A stretch of DNA of 11,039 nt from Eubacterium sp. (GTDB lineage Bacteria > Bacillota > Clostridia > Lachnospirales > Lachnospiraceae). Both the position numbers and the translations under genes were made by a program. Below, in pieces: positions 6,641 through 11,039 of this stretch (position 1 is its first letter; each line of letters starts with the position of its first letter). The stretch covers positions 1 through 11,039 of the forward strand of contig JAFSTZ010000382.1 of NCBI GenBank assembly GCA_017445525.1, written 5' to 3'. The notes beneath the pieces were generated by a model. That model did not search any database, was not told the origin of the DNA, and was given only the letters and a program-made list of their open reading frames with translations.

Positions 6641-7842
6641 TGATAAAACTATTGATATGTTGCTTGCTTGTAACAAGCTGTTTATATTATACCACTCCTG
6701 CAAGCTGTGAAGATATTAGTGGGAAAGCGCTGGTTCATAACCTTGGAGATGACACAGATACTGATCCGACTCCGGAACCAAGTCCGGCACAAGGTCAGGA
6801 TCCCGATCCAAGCGTAGACCCTGACCCCTCCCCTGATCCTGATCCAAGCATAGATCCTGATCCCGATCCGGATCCCGATCCAAGCGCCGAACCAAGTCAG
6901 GATCCCGATCAGGACGATGACGATGATGACGATGATAGTAACGATGACGACGAGCCTATAGCAACATGGGATTATGATAGCGACTCAGATACAATCTCTT
7001 TTTCTGTTTCCGGATCCGGTGTGATACCGGACAATCCGTCACTTTACGACCACAGCGAACAGCCGGACTGGGCCAAGCATCATAAAAAAGTCAAAAAAGT
7101 AGTAATAAATGACGGTGTAACATATATCGGAGCGGGTGCTTTTTACAACTTTACCGCAGTGGAAAGTATCACCATGCCTGACAGTGTAAAAAAGATCGGG
7201 CCATGGGCTTTCAGAGACTGCTATTCACTTAAGAAAATAGTTTTGTCTCCAAATATCACGTCCATAGGCGACTGCGCTTTCTACGGATGTGCAGCTTTGA
7301 AGCATATCGAGTTACCTGCTAAGTTAAAGAGAGTCAGTTCATTTTCCTATTGCATCGATTTGACTGAAATAAGCTTCCCTGACTCGATAAAAACGATGGA
7401 ACATGAGTTGCTGACGAGCTGCCTCTTTCTCAAACGTGTCAAGTTGCCGAAAAACCTGAAAAAGATCAAAAGATATGATTTTTCCAATTGTTTTAGGCTA
7501 AAAAAGCTTGAGATACCGTCATCGGTTGAGAGTGTATGTATGTCTGCCTTTGCAGGTATCGGACTGAAGACGATCGACCTTCCGAAAAATATAAAAACGA
7601 TCAAAAACGGTGATCTGGGAAGAAAGGTTTTTGAACCCACTAAGATTCAACTCCCGACGGTCAATCTGAGACAGATCATCCTACGTTCCAAAAAGATAAA
7701 GACCATACAGAAAAACTCGTTCTCCGGACTCGCTCCAGACGTAGTGATCAGAGTACCAAAGGATAGACTGAAGAAATACAAAAAGATGCTTTACGCAAGC
7801 GGTATGAGCAAAGATAATAAGGTAAAGCCGATAGTAAAGTGA
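6625..7842 (+). CDS. Exported BspA-type leucine-rich-repeat protein with Asp-Pro repeat linker
   Basis: A 405-residue exported protein with three parts. Residues 1-28 are a signal peptide (KRLMIK, hydrophobic core). It may be cleaved after TTPAS by signal peptidase I, or it may be a lipoprotein signal with VTSC (Cys19); the sequence does not decide. Residues about 43-111 are a disordered acidic linker: three 12-residue Asp-Pro units (59-94), then runs of Asp. Such Asp tracts can bind calcium. From about 113 a short beta segment (ATWDYDSDSDTISFSVSGSG) leads into about seven or eight LRR_5 (BspA/TpLRR) repeats of about 23 residues, for example SLKKIVLSPNITSIGDCAF. Repeats of this class mediate protein or surface binding. 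No LPXTG, transmembrane tail or cell-wall repeat is seen at the C-terminus. The gene overlaps the protease by 16 nt, so both are made together; the LRR part may be a targeting partner or substrate of the protease, which is inference. Confidence 0.85.
   Translation: MGKRLMIKLLICCLLVTSCLYYTTPASCEDISGKALVHNLGDDTDTDPTPEPSPAQGQDPDPSVDPDPSPDPDPSIDPDPDPDPDPSAEPSQDPDQDDDDDDDDSNDDDEPIATWDYDSDSDTISFSVSGSGVIPDNPSLYDHSEQPDWAKHHKKVKKVVINDGVTYIGAGAFYNFTAVESITMPDSVKKIGPWAFRDCYSLKKIVLSPNITSIGDCAFYGCAALKHIELPAKLKRVSSFSYCIDLTEISFPDSIKTMEHELLTSCLFLKRVKLPKNLKKIKRYDFSNCFRLKKLEIPSSVESVCMSAFAGIGLKTIDLPKNIKTIKNGDLGRKVFEPTKIQLPTVNLRQIILRSKKIKTIQKNSFSGLAPDVVIRVPKDRLKKYKKMLYASGMSKDNKVKPIVK
6799..6906 (+). repeat. Three tandem 36-bp repeats encoding Asp-Pro units
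   Basis: The 15-mer GATCCYGATCCAAGC begins at 6799, 6835 and 6871, exactly 36 bp apart, marking three tandem units that encode DPDPSVDPDPSP, DPDPSIDPDPDP and DPDPSAEPSQDP. The third unit is the most divergent. The repeat keeps frame, so the copy number can change by slippage or recombination without breaking the LRR gene; only linker length would vary. Confidence 0.85.
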
Positions 7843-7863
7843 CATGGATATAGGATATAATTG

Positions 7864-7902
7864 AAAAGAGTAACCGTTTTCAACAGCGGTTACTCTTTTT
7901 AT
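7864..7902. terminator. Bidirectional intrinsic terminator
   Basis: A perfect 13-bp stem (7864-7876 with 7887-7899, AAAAGAGTAACCG and its complement) closes a 10-nt loop and ends in a T-run on the plus strand. Because the left arm begins with an A-run, the minus-strand transcript also ends in U residues. It sits between the convergent LRR gene (stop at 7842) and ABC ATPase gene (stop at 7927) and can serve both. Confidence 0.9.
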
Positions 7903-7926
7903 ATGTAAATGCCTATCCGATTGCAT

Positions 7927-9015
7927 CTATAGTATAGTCATCTCGATCCTTTTATCAAACCTACCATCCTCTATCTTGACATGTTTGATGTCTGAAACTG
8001 CGCACTTCATGACCATACGCGATAGCTTGTCATCCTCTGTCAGAGCGTACTTTCCGGGGTTGTTGTAGTCGACACTCATCACAGCATGGTTGTCCTTTGC
8101 GGAATACTCGATAGTGATACACATCCTCGGATCTTCGATGGCGGGTATAAGGATCTGATGAACCAGCTCCTCAAAAGCCAGGCTGATATGCCGTACAGTA
8201 TCCATAGGTATCTGATTACGATTGCCATAGTGCTCGATCTTTTCGGATATCTCGTAAAAATCATAATCCCGGTTTTCGATCTTCAGTTCAAGAACCTTCA
8301 GTTTTCTCACAAACCTGCGGATGTTCTCACGCTGCGGATCTTCAAAAATCTGCTCCGGTGATCCGTCCTCATACACACCGCCCTCGTCCATATAAAAGAC
8401 ACGGTTGCAGATGGATCTCGCAAAATCCATCTCGTGCGTGACGATCATAAGTGTTTTCCCCGTTGTAGAAAGGTCCCTGATAACCGCCTGCACCTCACCG
8501 ACCATAGTCGGATCGAGAGCACTCGTCGGCTCATCAAAAAGGATGATCTCCGGATCCATCGCAAGCGTTCTTGCGATAGCGATACGCTGCTTCTGTCCGC
8601 CTGATAACTCGTCAGGATAGTTCATGGCTTTTTGTGCAAGTCCCACCATGCGCAAAAGCTTCATCCCTTCATCGTAGGCCTCCTGCCTGGGCTTATCAAG
8701 CAACGTGATCGGTGAAAACATGATGTTCTCAATCACAGTCATATGCCCAAAAAGATTGAAACTCTGGAAAACCATCCCCATACGTCTGCGGACCATATCC
8801 AGGTCACAGTTCGGATCTGTTATCTCCGTATCATCGATCCAGATATGTCCGGATGTCGGTGTCTCCAACTTATTTATACAGCGTAAAAGCGTACTCTTGC
8901 CGGTTCCGGATGGTCCGATCACTGAGATCACATCGCCATCATTTATCTCTACACTTACATCCTTAAGGGGAGTGATGTTGGGATATTCCTTCTTTAAATG
9001 CTCAATGCGTATCAT
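7927..9015 (-). CDS. Polar amino acid ABC transporter ATPase with extra C-terminal HATPase-like domain
   Basis: The first about 240 of 362 residues form a GlnQ/HisP-type ATPase that powers amino acid import: Walker A GPSGTGKST (34-42), Q-loop FQSFNLFG (83-90), signature LSGGQKQR (137-144), Walker B IILFDEP (157-163) with catalytic Glu162, D-loop SALD, and switch His194. A usual GlnQ ends near 240-250; here about 115 residues follow. This tail (about 246-362) resembles RsbW-type GHKL ATPases: LAFEELVHQIL recalls the N-box LxLEEAxxN, but the Asn is missing, and VDYNNPG recalls the DxG box in degenerate form. It is therefore more likely a regulatory or dimerisation domain than an active kinase. 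The start at 9015 follows GGGGGTGA by 6 nt and lies inside the end of the permease gene (14-nt overlap), so the two are translated together. The substrate cannot be named. A glnQ-like symbol would overstate what is seen. Confidence 0.92.
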   Translation of the reverse strand: MIRIEHLKKEYPNITPLKDVSVEINDGDVISVIGPSGTGKSTLLRCINKLETPTSGHIWIDDTEITDPNCDLDMVRRRMGMVFQSFNLFGHMTVIENIMFSPITLLDKPRQEAYDEGMKLLRMVGLAQKAMNYPDELSGGQKQRIAIARTLAMDPEIILFDEPTSALDPTMVGEVQAVIRDLSTTGKTLMIVTHEMDFARSICNRVFYMDEGGVYEDGSPEQIFEDPQRENIRRFVRKLKVLELKIENRDYDFYEISEKIEHYGNRNQIPMDTVRHISLAFEELVHQILIPAIEDPRMCITIEYSAKDNHAVMSVDYNNPGKYALTEDDKLSRMVMKCAVSDIKHVKIEDGRFDKRIEMTIL

Positions 9016-10552
9016 CAGTCTTCACCCCCTTCATGATCCTTCTCCGGCTTCTCCGTCTCGGATCAAAACGAAACTCTATCCGCCCGACGAGAAAGCCCAG
9101 CAAAGCCTCCAGCAGAAAATAGAATACCGTGATCGCTATCAACGGGAAAAATGCCTCAAACGTCCGGCTGCGGATCAGATCTCCCACCTTGGTCAGATCC
9201 TGTACTGCGATATACCCGACCACAGCAGTAGCTTTGATCAGACTCACAACTTCGTCCCTGAAAGCAGGCAGTATGTGCGGCAAAGCCTGCGGCAGGACTA
9301 TATTGTAAAACGTATGCCGATTGGAGTGTCCGAGAGCATAAGCTGCCTCGGTCTGCCCACGATCAACAGTAGCTACTCCCAGCTTTATCATCCCAAACAC
9401 CGCTGACCCGAAGGTCAATGTAAAGCCTATCACAGCCACTATCGCACCATTGATGGAGAACGATCCGAATATGATATAGAACAATATCATCAAAAGAACG
9501 ACCACCGGCATACCTTTGATCAGCCATAGAAAGAACTTTGTTATGAGGTTTGCTATCCTGTTTCCGTTTCTGCATGCGAGATATACAACAAAACCAAGCG
9601 TTGTCCCAAAAAGGATCGACAACAGCGTGATAAACAACGTGTTCAGGATACCTTGAACAAAGAGTGACCAGCGATTCTCATTGATAAAGGTTTTTCTGAA
9701 GCTCGACATCAGACGGTCCCACCACGAACCCGCTGATGCAGACTCTTCATTTTTAACGGCCATCACCAAACCGCAGGTATAGTACGCATCGGAAAAGAGT
9801 ACACTCTGCCTACGCTCCTCTGTTTCAGAGATCGCCGACAAGGAAAAGTTTGCTTTTTCGGTCTGGACATAAGGCAGTATCCCATCAAAGTTCATAACAG
9901 CAACCTTAAGCCCGTACCCTCTGTCTTTACAAAACTGCATAGCCAGATCTATCTCGGCACCCGAAGGAGAATCGCCTGAAATATAGTCAAACGGCGCATA
10001 ACCACACTCTGACGCCATAGTCAAAACTCCGTTCGTAGCCGGAAGCGATTTGAAGTCCGGTGGTTCCAGCTCAGATTCGGGGCTATCGATCCATTTTTTC
10101 ATAAGTGCATCAAGCTTACCGGATTTGTCAAAACCATCCAGCCATTCATTGAACTCGTTGCACAGCTTTTCTCCGTTATCGCTTTTTGGAAAAATAGCTC
10201 CGAAAACAAACGAATCCATGTATCCGTCAAGGATCGTCAGATTGTCGTTTTCTCTCTTCATGAGTTTTAGTGCCGGCTCATCACCGGGAAACCCGTCGAT
10301 CTTTCCGGCTTCCAATGCAGCGATCAGATCACCCGCTCCGTTGAAATAGGCGATCTGTGCACTCGGTAGTGCTTTTTTTACGATACTGTCATACATAGTA
10401 CCAGTAACAATACCGATTTTCTGACCATCCAACTCATATAAGCTGGTTATCTGCTTGGCATGTGCACTTATCGGCACAGCCAAAAAACCGACAAGCACCA
10501 TAAACAAAATGATGATCCGAACCCCATGTCTTCGGATGATCCTTTTACACAT
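9002..10552 (-). CDS. Fused substrate-binding protein/permease of a polar amino acid ABC transporter, lobes in reversed order
   Basis: A 516-residue membrane protein with three parts. Residues 1-32 are a signal peptide (cleavage after AHA likely, or retained as an anchor). Residues 33-270 are binding-protein sequence of the SBP_bac_3 family, but the order is unusual: the part normally forming lobe 2 (LDGQKIGIVTGTMYD at 41-55, GKIDGFPGDEP at 83-93, ending LMKKWI at 150-155) comes before the part normally forming lobe 1 (GYAPFDY at 184-190, EIDLAMQFCKDRG at 200-212, ETEERRQSVLFSDAYY at 243-258). Residues about 295-490 are a HisM/GlnP-type permease with about five membrane segments and the ATPase-contact motif EAAYALGHSNRHTFYNIVLP (402-421). 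The end is strongly basic (RRRSRRR), as expected for the inside. GGAGGG lies 8 nt before the ATG at 10552. With the overlapping ATPase it makes a complete two-gene importer. The ligand is unknown. Confidence 0.92.
   Translation of the reverse strand: MCKRIIRRHGVRIIILFMVLVGFLAVPISAHAKQITSLYELDGQKIGIVTGTMYDSIVKKALPSAQIAYFNGAGDLIAALEAGKIDGFPGDEPALKLMKRENDNLTILDGYMDSFVFGAIFPKSDNGEKLCNEFNEWLDGFDKSGKLDALMKKWIDSPESELEPPDFKSLPATNGVLTMASECGYAPFDYISGDSPSGAEIDLAMQFCKDRGYGLKVAVMNFDGILPYVQTEKANFSLSAISETEERRQSVLFSDAYYTCGLVMAVKNEESASAGSWWDRLMSSFRKTFINENRWSLFVQGILNTLFITLLSILFGTTLGFVVYLACRNGNRIANLITKFFLWLIKGMPVVVLLMILFYIIFGSFSINGAIVAVIGFTLTFGSAVFGMIKLGVATVDRGQTEAAYALGHSNRHTFYNIVLPQALPHILPAFRDEVVSLIKATAVVGYIAVQDLTKVGDLIRSRTFEAFFPLIAITVFYFLLEALLGFLVGRIEFRFDPRRRSRRRIMKGVKTDDTH
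9022..9029 (-). promoter_or_regulatory. Ribosome binding site of the ATPase gene, inside the permease gene
   Basis: GGGGGTGA on the minus strand lies 6 nt before the ATG at 9015 and inside the last permease codons, supporting the overlapping start. Confidence 0.7.
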
Positions 10553-10587
10553 AAATGTATCCCTCCATACTTGATTTTCTATATGCT

Positions 10588-10616
10588 ATACTACCACGAA
10601 CAGGCAATTCTTACAA
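10588..10616 (-). promoter_or_regulatory. Candidate promoter of the ABC operon
   Basis: In the 76-bp gap after dtd, the minus strand shows TTGTAA (10616 to 10611), a 17-bp spacer and TAGTAT (10593 to 10588) preceded by TG with one base between (extended -10). The predicted start is about 30 nt before the ATG at 10552. No terminator is seen after dtd, so read-through may add to expression. Confidence 0.5.
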
Positions 10617-10628
10617 TAGAAAAATAAA

Positions 10629-11039
10629 CTATCCCAATATCTGTTCAGAATCAAGTATTACCGTAAAGGGACCCTCATTTACCAGTGATACCTTCATATC
10701 GGCACCGAATATACCTCGCTCGACCTTCGGAACTCTCTCAGACAGGCTGTCACATATATAATCATAAAGCTCTTCAGACATCTGAGGGGCGCCCGCATCT
10801 GTGAAGCTCGGGCGATTCCCCTTTTTACAGTTTGCATAAAGAGTAAACTGGGATACCAGAAGGAGCGAGCCGTCTACATCAGCAAGAGAAAGATTGGTCT
10901 TACCGTTCTCATCATCAAAGATACGAAGCTTTACCAGCTTATCCATCATCTTGTCAGCAATTTCTTTGGTATCATCCTGACCTATGCCGATCAGGACCAA
11001 AAAGCCCTTATCGATGCTACCGACGATCTTCCCCTCTAC
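10629..11039 (-). CDS. dtd: D-aminoacyl-tRNA deacylase, 5' end outside the window
   Basis: The enzyme hydrolyses D-amino acids (and mischarged glycine) from tRNA in the cytosol and so protects translation. The frame stays open to the right window edge: the 13 codons before the TTG at 11000 read [13 protein letters not shown] and match the family (VDGE-VGSI-KGLLVLLGV), so the TTG is not the start and about 15 N-terminal residues are missing. Conserved parts are [25 protein letters not shown], the [17 protein letters not shown] motif and [11 protein letters not shown] near the end. The Gly-Pro of the last motif supplies the cross-subunit Gly-cisPro; it is normally GPVT, here GPFT, a mild change. 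The stop is at 10629, 76 bp before the ABC operon on the same strand. In Firmicutes dtd often follows relA, which would lie outside this window. Confidence 0.95.
   Translation of the reverse strand, partial: VEGKIVGSIDKGFLVLIGIGQDDTKEIADKMMDKLVKLRIFDDENGKTNLSLADVDGSLLLVSQFTLYANCKKGNRPSFTDAGAPQMSEELYDYICDSLSERVPKVERGIFGADMKVSLVNEGPFTVILDSEQILG

Noticed and set aside
6799..6906. Tandem repeats considered as a CRISPR array
   Set aside because: The units are contiguous, without spacers, and lie in frame inside a coding region for an Asp-Pro linker.
8705..9406. Plus-strand open frame of 233 codons across the ATPase-permease junction
   Set aside because: It is antisense to two well-supported transporter genes and has no recognisable domain.
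10629..11000. dtd starting at the TTG at 11000
   Set aside because: The codons upstream to the window edge stay open and match the conserved Dtd N-terminal region, so this TTG is an internal Leu codon.

Overview
The window reads as chromosomal DNA of an anaerobic gut or rumen Firmicute, most likely a member of the Lachnospiraceae (Clostridia). The evidence is combined: strong AGGAGG-type ribosome binding sites, frequent ATA and AGA codons, a DUF6171-type cysteine-rich protein, a BspA-type leucine-rich-repeat exoprotein, a binding-protein/permease fusion of the polar amino acid ABC family, and a three-enzyme arabinan set. The genus cannot be fixed from this sequence.

Left part (1-4433, all minus strand): an arabinan-degradation operon transcribed toward the window start. 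The order is a cytosolic GH43 exo-acting arabinofuranosidase-like enzyme (3489-4433), a GH43 endo-arabinanase-like lipoprotein (1840-3411), a GH51 alpha-L-arabinofuranosidase (332-1837) and the 5' part of a DUF6171 protein (1-284, cut by the window). The logic is outside cutting of arabinan by the lipoprotein, uptake (no transporter is in the window) and intracellular trimming to L-arabinose by the two soluble enzymes. The GH43-GH51 junction is tight: the last two Arg codons plus the stop codon of GH43 form the Shine-Dalgarno of GH51.

Centre (4434-7842): a 377-bp, mostly very AT-rich divergent intergenic region carries one very good promoter for the plus strand, candidate promoters for the arabinan operon, and three short perfect inverted repeats. 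On the plus strand follow two overlapping genes for exported proteins. The first (4811-6640) is a subtilisin-family protease without a recognisable propeptide. It has an intact Asp-His-Ser triad, but Lys stands where the oxyanion-hole Asn is expected, and it is fused to a C-terminal domain that resembles zinc-dependent phospholipase C / S1-P1 nuclease folds. The second (6625-7842) is a leucine-rich-repeat protein with an Asp-Pro repeat and poly-Asp linker. This pair is the most unusual part of the window. A strong hairpin terminator (7864-7902) closes it and also serves the convergent genes.

Right part (7927-11039, all minus strand): a partial D-aminoacyl-tRNA deacylase gene (dtd, 10629-11039, 5' end outside the window), then its own-promoter ABC operon for a polar amino acid. 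A single polypeptide (9002-10552) combines a signal peptide, two substrate-binding lobes in reversed order and a HisM/GlnP-type permease. The overlapping ATPase gene (7927-9015) carries an extra C-terminal domain that looks like a degenerate RsbW-type HATPase.

No tRNA, rRNA, CRISPR array, insertion sequence or prophage gene was seen.
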